Shown here: piece by piece, positions 1 to 10,186 of the stretch
Position numbering within the stretch: the stretch's first letter is position 1
Layout: the number at the start of each line of letters is the position of its first letter
Assembly: GCA_950106755.1 (NCBI GenBank)
Contig: OX467084.1
Location: 3,906,001 to 3,970,000, forward strand
DNA: 64,000 nt
Direction: 5' to 3'
Origin: Climacium dendroides
Taxonomy: Eukaryota > Streptophyta > Bryopsida > Hypnales > Climaciaceae
The notes under the pieces: generated by a model
Told to the model about the DNA's origin: nothing
The model's input: only the letters and a program-made list of their open reading frames with translations
Database searches by the model: none
Position numbers and translations under genes: made by a program

Positions 1-129
1 TGCAATTCAAATTGAAGAATTGAAAAGAAAAACTAATAAATCTCAAAAACTTTGTGAACAAATTCATTGTTGTGGAATCCCAAATTTCTTCAATTGAATC
101 AATTTCTCAAAATCATTTGGTAGTTGTGA

Positions 130-1160
130 TAGACAATTGAAATCATGAAAGCTCAAAGTTCATGAAAGCCCAAAATCATAGAAGTGCAAAGAAGTTTCAA
201 GCCAAGAGAAGCAATGCATTTGCTACCTCTATATATCATCCTCTGGATCCTCTTTTATATCCTCTCAATTGCAACGACTATATAATTTCTATAATATCAC
301 CCTTAGTAAAAAGTGATATCAGAGGTGGTTGTGAAGTGCTCCTCTATTTCAGTAATATGCCATTATGTGCAAAACATGATTTGTATGTATGCTTGATTGG
401 AAATATTTTTATAACATTATTAAAATAATTATTTTAAAGACTTATTGAAACCGTTATCATGCATCCTATTGAAATATATCAAAAATTTACTAATCTGTGA
501 TACAGTGAATGCGTAGTATAGCAAGCACGAACCCCTAAGTATTAATGGTAGCATTTGTGCTATTACAGAGGGAGTTCTAATTTTAGTAGTATGACTAGCG
601 GTTGGCGCTTACTATACTACGCATTCACCATTAGAATTTCATTAGAATTTTTTATGTATGAGATAAAATGCAGAGCAAGAATTTCAATAAATGTTTACAT
701 AAAAATTACTAAAATCTTTTTATAATTTTCTAAATAAGCATATATTGAAATAAATAATGATGAATACTATAAAAGATACACATACATTAGAATGCATTAG
801 TAATTTGATTGAATTGTTCCAAACAGTGGCAACCCCAATAGAAGAATTTAAAGGAAGAACTTATCAACCTTCAAAGCTTCTTAAACAATTCAATTGTTGT
901 GAAATTGAAACTCGGCTCAAGTCATTTGGTATTAGCAATAGGAAATTGCAATTCGAAGCTCCAAGCTCACAAAAGCACAAAATTATAGAAATGCAAAAGA
1001 AATATGAAGCCAAGAAAAGCATTATCATGTATTCTATTGAAATATATCAAATTTTTATTAATATGTGATACAATGAATGCATAGCATAGCAAGCATGAGC
1101 CCCTAGTATTAATGGTAGCATTTTTGATATTACGTAGGGACTTATGATTTTAGTAGTATG
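130..1160. repeat. Diverged direct repeats in AT-rich DNA
   Basis: The stretch at about 140-560 recurs at about 945-1160 with many substitutions: both copies hold a run about 'aaagc-caa-a-cata-aa-tgcaaa-aa', then a shared block ending in TGTGATACA-TGAATGC and a shared TTTTAGTAGTATGAC. The first copy contains the complete foldback element at 505-628; the second has only its decayed left end near 1072. No gene is convincing here: the 103-codon frame at 757-1068 has no splice or compositional support and overlaps the repeat. Positions 1160-1670 are AT-rich with nothing recognisable. Confidence 0.6.
505..628. mobile_element. Foldback MITE, 124 bp
   Basis: Terminal arms 505-526 (GTGAATGCGTAGTATAGC...) and 607-628 are inverted repeats matching at 21 of 22 positions, around an 80-bp unique centre. 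Size and structure fit a miniature inverted-repeat element. No clear target-site duplication flanks it, so the superfamily is not assigned. Confidence 0.6.
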
Positions 1161-1684
1161 ACAAACATTTTTGAATTCCATAACTACATTCTTAACACTC
1201 TCGTGTTTTAAATCATACTGTAGCTTCTTCTACTTATAATTTTTTAAGCATGAATATGAAACATTTTTTGTTTGAAATTTTGTATATGTATTTCCAACTC
1301 ATTTCTTGAGAGCAACATGCTATAGAATCTCAAAAACCTTCTACAAAAAGTTTGAAAGATGAAATCTAACCATTCAAGAAGAGTTGAAAACATTTTTTTT
1401 TGAAATTCAGACGACTTGATCTTGTAGATGGTAAGGTATTTTATTCTAAAGTTTTAGGAGGATATAATTTAACAATTTAACTAAGGGATCCTATGGTTGG
1501 AATTGTTAATGAAGAAATATAAATGAAGGTTTTAGCCTTGCATTGGATTTAAGTAATTTGAAGCAATTTTGGATATGAAAACATCGAATTTTTTTGAGGG
1601 TTAAAAAAGTGTAGATACACTCATATACTTAAGTATTATTTGACTATCAAATGATGGAGCCCCCCCCCATGTTATGATGCTTCA

Positions 1685-1870
1685 TTTAGACTCGGCTTAG
1701 GTTCGGCAGAGGTTCGTTTTGGGTACGTTTTGGGTTTGAGGGGGTTGGGTTCAGGTTCGGCGGAGGTTCGGATCAGCTTTGGTTTGGGTTTGAGGGGGTT
1801 GGGTTCAGGTTCGGCGGAGGTTCGGTTCAGCTTCGGTTTGGGTTTGATGGAGGTTGGGTTTTGGTTCGGC
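1685..1870. repeat. G-rich minisatellite
   Basis: Tandem units of roughly 60 bp rich in GGTTCGG, GGGTTTGAGGGGG and TTGGGTTCAGG repeat about 2.5 to 3 times. The + strand is strongly G-rich with many GGG/GG runs. Open frames through it (for example Pro/Lys/Asn repeats on the - strand) are low-complexity translations, not genes. Confidence 0.7.
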
Positions 1871-1924
1871 TCCAGGTTTGGTTGGTCGTCTTCCCTGTTC
1901 CGAGGGTTTGCATACACACTCTTT

Positions 1925-2215
1925 CCACCGGTACCGCGCCTCTCTCTTCCTTTCTTCCGTTCCCCCGCGCGCAGCGCTCATTTTTTCTTGCGCTCATTCT
2001 TCTTCTCATTTTTCTTGCTCATTCTTGCTCGCGCTCGTTTCTTGTGCTCGTTCCTCCCCGCGCAGTGGTCTTTCTTTCTGGCGCAGCGTGATTTCCTTCT
2101 TCCGTTCCTCCCGCGCGCAGTGTGATTTCCTTTTTGCGCTCCTCCCGCGCGCAGCGTTGTTCCTTTCTTGTGCTCCTCCCGCGTGCATTTCGGTACCTGG
2201 TGTGTTGCTTGTGGG
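1925..2215. repeat. Pyrimidine-rich block with CCCGCGCGCAG repeats
   Basis: Nearly all C/T on the + strand, with TCCTCCCGCGCGCAG-like units repeated at irregular spacing of about 35 bp. Just downstream, CTGCAAG|GTACGC at about 2230 would serve as a 5' splice donor, so this could be the leader or promoter of the gene starting at 4067, with the palindrome cluster inside a first intron. That reading is inference. The 2231-2640 stretch shows no coding signal. Confidence 0.45.
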
Positions 2216-2678
2216 CACCTCGTCTGCAAGGTACGCTCTCCATTGGTTTAGGATTTAGGTCATTTCATTGCGAGCTATCTCGTTCCTTTGCTTTTTTGAA
2301 TGTTGGTGCGAGCTACCCTAAATCCACATACCTCTTGCACTATAGTTCGGTGGCTTCACTCTGCGTTGATGTCTGTTGCTGTTACTTTGCGTTCTCTGAA
2401 TGCAATTGCGTATCTTATTAGTTTTCATTGAGTTCCATTGCACATCATCTGCAGCTGCCAGGGATTTTGAGTTCCTGGAGTCTTCACAAACGAAGCAATT
2501 TTGCTATTCTAGGCTGAAGAAGCAGAGTATTGAACAGGCACCTAGCCCAGGTAATCACCACATCCCAATTGATTGCAATGCCAAGCATTCCTAAACAATT
2601 TGAAACCATGCAAACATAGAAGAATTTTCTAAAACAAGGACCCCCTATGACCGCGCACTTGTTGATGTAGTTGGCAGG

Positions 2679-4052
2679 GTTTAGAGCGGTCGCTCTAAAC
2701 CTCCAACTCCATAATGAGCGTTGTCGAGGTTCAGAGCGACCGCTCTGAACTTGCACTAGTGAAGTCGGCCAGACTGATTTAGAGCGACTTCATAATGGAG
2801 CAGGAGGTTCAGAGCGACCGCTCTAAACCTGCCTGTGAACGAAATCCCAACTCTGTCATTTCGTTCACAGGGAGGTTTAGAGCGGTCGCTCTGAACCTCC
2901 TGCTCCACTATGAACCTAGAGCATTGGAATCCAGCACGAGGAGGATTAGAGCGGTCGCTCTGAACCATGAGCGACATCATATTGGAGTAGAAGGTTCAGA
3001 GCGGACTTTCTACACCTCCCTTTGAACACAATGACAGAGCTCTGATTTCGTTCAGAGAGAGGTTCAGAGCGGTCGCTCTGATCCGAGACCATGCTCATCA
3101 CGAAGCAGAGGTTCAAAGAGTCTGTTCAAAACCAAATGAAATCGGTACTCGGAGTGGTAGAATTGAGCGCAATCGTTCGCATGGAGCGTGATCACGGTTT
3201 AGAGCGGCCGCTCTGAAATGAAGCACTCGCTAAAATCAGTGCAACGGATTCATAGTGGTCACTCCAAACCACAACTTCCACAATGAGAGTGAAAGCGGTC
3301 CAAAGCGAAAACACTGAAGCTTCCATTTGGTAGTTAGGGTCATGGTTCTCATTGGTCGCTCTGATTCTCAACGGCGGCGATGAGCGCTGTCAAGATTCAG
3401 ACAGACCGTTCACAACATCCTCAGCGTTGAAATTAGAACTACAGGTTCAGAGCAGTCGCTCTGAAGCTGTATCGGCATGGCCGGAGCTTACTAGATGTAT
3501 GTGCTCCCTACAGTGATGAGAGGCATCTCTGATCCTGTAACATCTCTTTCAACATTACGGAGGTTTAGGGCGGTCGCTCCGAACTCATTCGAATGGCTCC
3601 CTGAAGTGAGCATCCGATGTGATAACATTTTCGCGTAGATCGGGTACAGTGAGTCCAGTACCTCTGACCGATGAATTGAATGATTCATCTGGGAAGACTA
3701 TAGAGAATAGAAGGGCATAGAACCTAGGTTCTGATCATTTCACATTGTACCATAGGATCCAGTGATACCGATCGATTAGTAGAGTAAAGCCGCTGTGAAA
3801 TTTAATTGAAACCCAATTAAATAGCAGGATACCAAGCCCATACACTAGATATCTCTCACGGTCAATGGTATAGAATTGTCTATAAGCAGACCGATGTGAA
3901 CGTCTACACTGAATAGGTCGTGGATCCAGATCAGTTCAGAGCGGTCGCTCTGAACTAATCGAAGGGCTAGAACCCCAGTAATACGGGGTCGCTATGAAGA
4001 TTGCAATTTTAAGCGGCCTGTCTGATTCTGAGCGGTCGGTCTGATTTGATTC
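2679..4052. repeat. Cluster of about 12 near-perfect 22-bp palindromes (family 1)
   Basis: Dyad-symmetric sites with 10-bp arms GTTCAGAGCG and CGCTCTGAAC around a 2-bp centre (GT, AC or GC). Best copies: 2679-2700, 2729-2750, 2807-2828, 2875-2896, 2943-2964, 3062-3083, 3197-3218, 3445-3466, 3563-3584, 3934-3955; degenerate copies near 2777, 2993, 3112, 3344 and 4031. They lie in both centre orientations in otherwise unique DNA immediately upstream of the ParB-like gene. Possible roles: binding sites for a dimeric protein, subterminal repeats of a DNA transposon, or small mobile inserts. No coding potential; peptide runs such as VQSDRS in short frames come from the repeat itself. Confidence 0.8.
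2797..2907. repeat. Long hairpin containing two family-1 palindromes
   Basis: About 48-bp inverted arms (2798-2845 and 2859-2906) pair almost perfectly around a loop of about 13 nt. Each arm contains one complete family-1 palindrome (2807-2828 and 2875-2896) plus the flanking GGAGCAGGAG and TGTGAACGAAA. This is a palindrome of palindromes and shows that the sites were duplicated by inversion. Confidence 0.75.
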
Positions 4053-4066
4053 ATGTGGGCAGTGAC

Positions 4067-7000
4067 ATGGAGTCCTTCCTCGAGAGCAAGCCACCTCTCA
4101 CGGGCTACATTACACAAATACCGCCTGAGCGGCTAATGGAGTCGTGGAAGGCCCACGTTGAAGGGAAAATTCCGCTGACCTTCATTGCAACCAGAGCACT
4201 GTGGACCGTGGAAATGACTTACCTTCACGGCTCCCTGATATTTAATTTAGAATTGGGGTTCACAAAACTGGGAGGGCCTAGATGGAAATCCTTTAAGAAC
4301 TTGGTAGTCATTAACATTACTGTGATGCGAGAGGCTGTTCTCGTCGACGTAGTGAATTCGTGCAACAATGCTCTGGGAGTAGTCATCATCCGCGTAGAGG
4401 ACGAGATGATTTTCTGCCATGAGCGCCTCATAAAAAATTATGACCGGGTTCCGCATGTGTTCCAAATCCTCATGCTGGACATACAAGCTAGGTGCGAAGC
4501 GCACTCTGGGGACTTTGTGAAGACCGCACGGGTCGCGAGCGCGTATCTCACTAATGCAAACACCTTATACGTGTCGTCGTTGACTAGTAGTAACGCATCA
4601 CAGGGAGTAGGGAACGTCGACATGGATGCACAAGGGCGGACCCAGAAGAAAAAAGCGGTCGCGTCCGCCTCGGTGCCTACCAACCGTTCCCGTCCGCCAA
4701 CAGCGTCAGCGCTGCCAGGGTCCGCAGGCATGACAACTCATGCGCCGGCTGAACCTGCACGGTCTGCTCCCGCAACGGTGGCGCCACAGACGACTCCATC
4801 CCGATCCCCTCCGTCCCGGCCCACTCCACCTAGCACGGGAGTACCAGAGCGTCCCAGGCCCACGGCACGGGACAAACAAAAGTCACGGAAGAGGAAGTCC
4901 GCACCCGTCGCCACCGGTGACCACTCGGCCTCACAAGATGAAGGGGCGTCCCGCTTTCAAAAGACACGACGGACCTTGCATGATGTGGAAGAGGGTGAAG
5001 GTGCCCTAAGCGCATCCACGCAGAGCGCCTTCCCGGAGTCCACCGATTTATCCGAAGAGGAGGCACAGAAGGTGGCATTCAAGAAGGTGAATGGCCACTG
5101 GGTTCACAACCCGGTGACCTTGCCGTTCGATGAGAAAGCTGTTCCAGATAAGCTGTTTGTGGATCTGGAGATCAAGAAGGAGCCCAAGCGCAGCGAAGAA
5201 GAGGAAGCCCGGAAACGCCTCAAGGCCGAGGCAGTGGCGAATAAGAAGTTCAAGGAGTTGTCTGCCTACATGTACATTTTCGGACGGGGCAACTTCTTCG
5301 AGCTGGACCTTGAGGACATGACAAGTGCGGACGAGACGTCGGGAATGATCTTCAGGCCACTGGAGAAGAAGGGTGTCCTAGCCGTCCTCGACCGCATGGT
5401 GAAGGTCAACTTCACCAAGCAAATCCTGACCGTCATGCCGGACACGCCAGAGAGGCCTACCTGTTGGGCGGATTGCATCAAGGCCTTCCCACTGAAAATT
5501 ATCAACGGCCAGCACACGTGGAAGGCTGCGACCGAAATCATTTCAGGGACAGCATCCGTCGACGATGAGGCGGTCAAGAAGCGGGTGCAAAAGTGGACTT
5601 GTGAGATCGTCTGGTCCAAAAACAAGGACCACTTGCACGCGCTCTCCTGCAAGTGCAATGACGGGAACGTCACCGGCCTGTACCTGTCGTCGCTCCCTGC
5701 CACGATCCGCCATTGCCGATATCTGTGGGACAACGCGCGGAGACCAACCCAATTCTGGAAGAACACGAGGCAGGCGGACAAAGGAGACGAATTCAAGGCC
5801 TACGAGGTATGTCTCCTCCACTTGGTCAGTTTAGATCGCCCGCTCTGATCTGTGATACAGTAGATCTTGTCGAGTCCACGTTCATGTTGTTCCAATGCCT
5901 TGGACAATGGCACAATCGTGTCACATTGTTCCACCGTAATGGAATGAATCCAAGCCACTTCAGAGCGACCGCTCTGAACTTTCATATTGTATACCTAGGA
6001 TGCTGTCCTTCAGATCCATTCAAATTGGCTTAGTGCGGGAGGTCTGATGCATGTTCTCAGAGTTGTGATCCTCTAACCTAGTCAGTTGCGGTGTGCAGGA
6101 CTTCCGAGACAAGGCAGAACAGAGCTTCGAGTCCACCGGACTCCTCAAGCCGCTGTCTGGAAACCGAAGAACGTACGACTTGGATAAGATGGGGGAGAGG
6201 AAAATCATCATGGCCTCGGAGGAAACTTGGTCGGCTTGGCTGAAGGTCTTTGAAGCTCACGAGCAAGGCACGCTGCACGACATGGACACGGGCGGTCCAT
6301 TCAATGAAGCGGTGAGCAAGGACGGGAACGCCAAGGTGTACAAGTTCCAACCCATCACGAATAATATGATGAAGGCCTTGCTCGGAATGGAAGATGACGC
6401 CGTCGGCGAGCTGGCCCAAAAAATCCTGGACGTGCCGCCCAAGGTGTATCTCAACAAAAGACCGACGGTCTGGACGTCGGCCATTCCTTTCCTCATGTGG
6501 TGCACAAACAAGAAGCACAAGATGCAACTGGCAAAGGAGATTGTCGACAAGGCCGACACCTTCGGCATCGAGGAGGCCAAGGGCGTATTTCCCGAGCCGG
6601 GAGACATGAATGTCAAGGCTTGGCGGAATCTGAAGACCGCGTTGTGCATCGGTGGCTTCCACATGTGGCATCTCATAAGCCTCGGTTTGGATTGGGTGAA
6701 GTCCCAGTGCCGGTCAGGGAGGACAGTGGAGAAGCCCAAGAAGCCATTCCTGGCGGCGTTGGATCAGGTCGTGCAAAATGCCGACCGATGCGAGATGGTC
6801 AGGAAGTGCTCCCGAGCCACCGTCTGCCGATGGATACGAAGCGAGAAGCACTTCGACCCACAGCTGTACGTGCATAAGAATGGGGCGTGGTCACCGTATC
6901 AATCGGAAACTGGAGCCGCGAAGACGGAGTACTGCGAGGTCGGCATTATTGACTTCCGACTATTTCCGAAGGTGGAAGGCATGGAGGTCACTTCCGGGCA

Positions 7001-9897
7001 CGCGAAAATCATGGAGGAAGTGAGGGAGGTCTCCAACTCCACTATGTCCAAGACCGTGCACACGTGGATGTTCATCTTCAACTCGAAGCGGGCGGCTGCG
7101 GTGGACAGATTGGCGACGGAGCTCTTCCCGTCCTATTCACTTAGGCGGGAATGTGACTACGTGATCTGCAAGGGAGAGCCGACCTTCAAGGAGAGGAACA
7201 GGGACAAGGTCATGTACTTGCAGCGGAGTGCCAAGAGCTTCATGAACTCCAAGTTGGTGGACGCTAAGGGCAAGGTGCCCAAATTGTCCAAGGACGAGGA
7301 CAACGACCTCATAGCCACGGATCCCATGTATAAGACTCGGGAGGTCTGCCGTCACGATTTCCCTCGGATCTTGTCCAAGCGCGAGCTACGGTACGACGTG
7401 TACTTGCGCTTCATCGACAAGTTCTGCAGGGATCAAGGGACGGTCATGCTCGTCTTCGCTGGAGTGAAAGCAGTCTCGGCATGCACGGTAATGATTTCAC
7501 CACTCGTGTTTTTTTTCTTTGCAGGGGCTATATGGTCCAGAAGAATAGATATTCCACATTCACGTTTTGTCCTTTCACTAACACTGTGTCCTGCAGATGT
7601 TGTGTCGCAGTTCCGTCTCCTTCATGATCTCCACCAAGAAAGCCCTTCTCCTCCATTCCGTGCATCAGCGAATTGGTGCAGAAATGTGGCCTCATGTCTT
7701 CGTGCCGGGCTACACCCTCAAGTACGACTACGACGGGCAGTCCCCGACGCAGAGGTGTCGACCGACCATAGAGGAGGAGCCCGCACCAACCAAAGAGGAA
7801 GCCATGTCGGACGAGGCGTTGGACATCGTCGATGCCGGGCATGTGGACGCGGAACACCCCGTCGAGGATGAAGAAGCGGACAAGGGGGGAGAAGAGGACA
7901 AAGGAGAAGAGGAAGGGGAGGACAAAGAAGATCTACTTGATCGAAGGGGAGAAGATCTTCATCAAAGGGGGGCAATATTGGAGGAAGTGGAGGGGCTCGA
8001 AGATGATGATGATGATGATGATGACGAGGATGAAGATGAGGACGAGGACGAGGAAGATGATCTAGACGAAGACGTATTGGATGATCGAACGCTCGACCGT
8101 GACGAAGAAATCATAGGGGAATCGTCACAAAACCGTATGGACAGCGAGGCAACGGTACAGTCTGAGGAGGCTGCCATCAGATCGGCGGGTGCTCCTCGTA
8201 ACGATCAGACTGTGCGATCTGATCACGCGTCTCCCACTGCAGCAGTTCAGAGCGGGCGGTCTGATTCAGTCCCTTCCTTGTCTCCCACTTCTCCATCCTC
8301 CCATCCACACCTTCAAACTCTACGTTTCGATTCTCCTCCAACAAGAGTTCCGGAGCTGCAGAGGGCCCAGGCCGATCCTGCCTCACCCCTATCGAGTCGT
8401 AGTCATCCTCGCCTCCAAGAGGTTCATACCGTGCGGTCTGAAGTGAGCGGCCCCATCTTCAAAACTCCCGCTCCGCGTACATCCACAAGCCCATCTTTCA
8501 GTGCGGGCACTTCTCGTGAGTACTCTCCTCCCGCCCTTCCCAGGATGCAGATCGAGGATCTCCAGACGGAGTTGGACGATCTCAAGGCGAGACTCTCTGA
8601 AGAGCAGCGGGTGGAGCTGGAGAATGTCCGATCCAACGTCGGAGACTACTCCACCGAACCTGCGCGGGGATCGATGGATGAAAAAATTGCCAAGGTCAAG
8701 GACGCTCTTCGGGAGTTGAAGTGTGCTCAACCCCCACTGGATGCCGATGGAGTGAGCAAGCTCATCACGGTGCATGTCGCCGTTGATACCTTGCGGTCGC
8801 AACTGCCTCCCGCCGGCCCCGAGGAACTCGTTCTCTTGGCTCATGTGCGGGCCATGAAGCAGAAGCTCAATTTGGCTCTCCAGAATGCCAAGGAGAACCC
8901 GATTGACCTCGACGACGTGGATGAGGAGGATCTGAATATGCGGCTCTCCACGGCGAAGGAGAACAGGGAGGAGTACAGCCAGATGGTCAAGGCTGCCACC
9001 CAAGGGGGGGATTGCACTTCGTCAGACGCGGAGACCGCATCTGGAGGTGGAACGGCCGCACCTCAGGCGTCGGGGAGCTCGGACGTGGGGAGGAAGGAGA
9101 CGAAGCCCGACACCATGGACAAGAAGGCGGGCCTCAACCTCGCGTACATCGAGATGATGTCCGAGCGATACAAGAGGAAGCATTCCGTGGTGGTCGAGAA
9201 GTGTGCCGAGACCATCGAGGCCCTCCAGAGGGAGAGAGAGGAGAAGGAGCGGCTGGAGCAGGAAAAGAAGGCCAAGCGCAAGGCCAAGAAAGCGGAGAGG
9301 GACCGCGAGCTCGCCGAGAAGGAGAGGCAGTTGGAGGAGCAGAGGAGGCAGCAAGCGGAGAAGGATAGGCAGTACGAGGAGGACAGGAGGCGCGATCGGG
9401 AGATGCTGAAGATGATGAACGAGCGCTTCGAGATGTTCACCTCGGCGATGCCCAAGGCACCTCCCACACCCGTCACTCCCACGGCCCATCCTGCCAGCGA
9501 AATCCAGAACCTCTCGGGAGTGTCCACCACCAACTCCGCTTCCGCGACGGCCACAGCGGCGTCGGGCCTGCAATTGCTGGGGACCGTGGAGCCTGCAACT
9601 ATTTCGGTGAGTGTCACTCGCGACCCAGACTACGATGACTTGTCCCTCAGTCAGTTTCCGTTTATTCATATCCCTGAACCCATGCATCGTCCCAGCGTCG
9701 TCGACGATGATCCTTACGACCTGGACGTTCAATTGGGGGATATGGAGGCCTCGTTCACTAACTTGACTCAACAGTATGCTCCTCTGCAGGCAGCAGTTGC
9801 TCCACCGCAGCCCCAGGTGACGCGAGATGATCAAGCCCCGGTGGACTCGCCGGCCAAGGACGACGAGGCTCCCGCGGTGGGTAACCCCTACACATAG
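4067..9897 (+). CDS. ParB-like / methyltransferase-like protein, three exons, 1,809 aa
   Basis: Exons 4067-5806, 6099-7487 and 7597-9897 join in phase 0 at GAG|GTATGT...GTGCAG, ACG|GTAATG...CTGCAG, giving 580+463+766 residues. The first in-frame ATG is 4067, just after a possible acceptor (GGGCAG at 4057-4062). Visible regions: an unrecognised N-terminus (1-180); Pro/Ser/Thr-rich basic linker (190-310); a ParB/sulfiredoxin-like motif INGQHTWKAA near residue 479, preceded by a beta-rich stretch; about residues 858-870 (CEVGIIDFRLFPK) where a permuted methyltransferase would have its catalytic DPPY-type motif; GTVMLVFAGVKAV near 1027, resembling SAM-binding motif I; an Asp/Glu run near 1177; a Lys/Glu/Arg coiled coil at about 1584-1650. 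The DPPY-like residues are absent, so it is probably not an active enzyme. Same architecture as the gene at 40,657-44,985. Fold assignments come from motifs by eye and are tentative; the exon structure is well supported. Confidence 0.6.
5829..5850. repeat. Family-1 palindrome, diverged, in intron 1
   Basis: GTTTAGATCG CC CGCTCTGATC lies 22 nt inside intron 1 of the ParB-like gene. Confidence 0.6.
5958..5979. repeat. Family-1 palindrome in intron 1
   Basis: CTTCAGAGCG AC CGCTCTGAAC, nearly perfect dyad inside the 292-bp intron 1 of the ParB-like gene. A further degenerate copy is near 6031. Confidence 0.75.
8200..8268. repeat. Family-1 palindromes inside coding exon 3
   Basis: GATCAGACTGTGCGATCTGATC (8203-8224, split here as two 11-mers) and TTCAGAGCGG GCGGTCTGATT (8246-8266) sit in the reading frame and encode DQTVRSD and VQSGRSD. 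Another partial copy near 8432 encodes TVRSE. The motif therefore entered translated sequence of a Ser/Pro-rich linker. Confidence 0.6.
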
Positions 9898-10186
9898 CTC
9901 CCATCTTTGTAGTTAGTCGTAGTGGTGTGGACGCTATGTTAGGGTGTTACGTCGGGACGATCGAAGATCATCTCGACGAGTCTGTCTTGAGTCTGTTCAG
10001 CCGCGAGACCGGGGGTCTGGGGACTCTCGTTTTGGTTAGGATTGTAGTGGTCCTGTTAGGTGTAGACTACTAGACTTGGACGTGACCACTGAACCTCTGC
10101 ATTCACCGTTCAGTTTGTACAAACTTTGTATTCCACTTGTAATATATTGGGTGCTTTTCTTTATACATAACTCTTGTTTCGTTGAA
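9898..10186 (+). other. Likely 3' UTR / intergenic
   Basis: Follows the TAG of the ParB-like gene. Stop codons in all three frames; T-rich towards 10,130-10,180 with TTGTAATATATTGGG resembling a plant poly(A) region. Alternatively GCG|GTGGGT at 9877 and TTCAG at 10,255 could act as splice sites that would fuse the upstream gene to the phosphatase-like gene in frame. Confidence 0.4.

Noticed and set aside
757..1068. 103-codon frame
   Set aside because: Starts in AT-rich repeat sequence, part of it is duplicated at 140-200 without the frame, and no splice signals or family match.
1672..2258. Several frames of 60-134 codons on both strands
   Set aside because: Low-complexity minisatellite and pyrimidine tract give open frames by composition alone.
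2679..4052. CRISPR-like array
   Set aside because: Spacing is irregular, the units are palindromes in either orientation, and the context is a plant nuclear genome.
6078..6671. 197-codon - strand frame
   Set aside because: Shadow of exon 2 of the ParB-like gene, which has matching splice sites and conserved frame.
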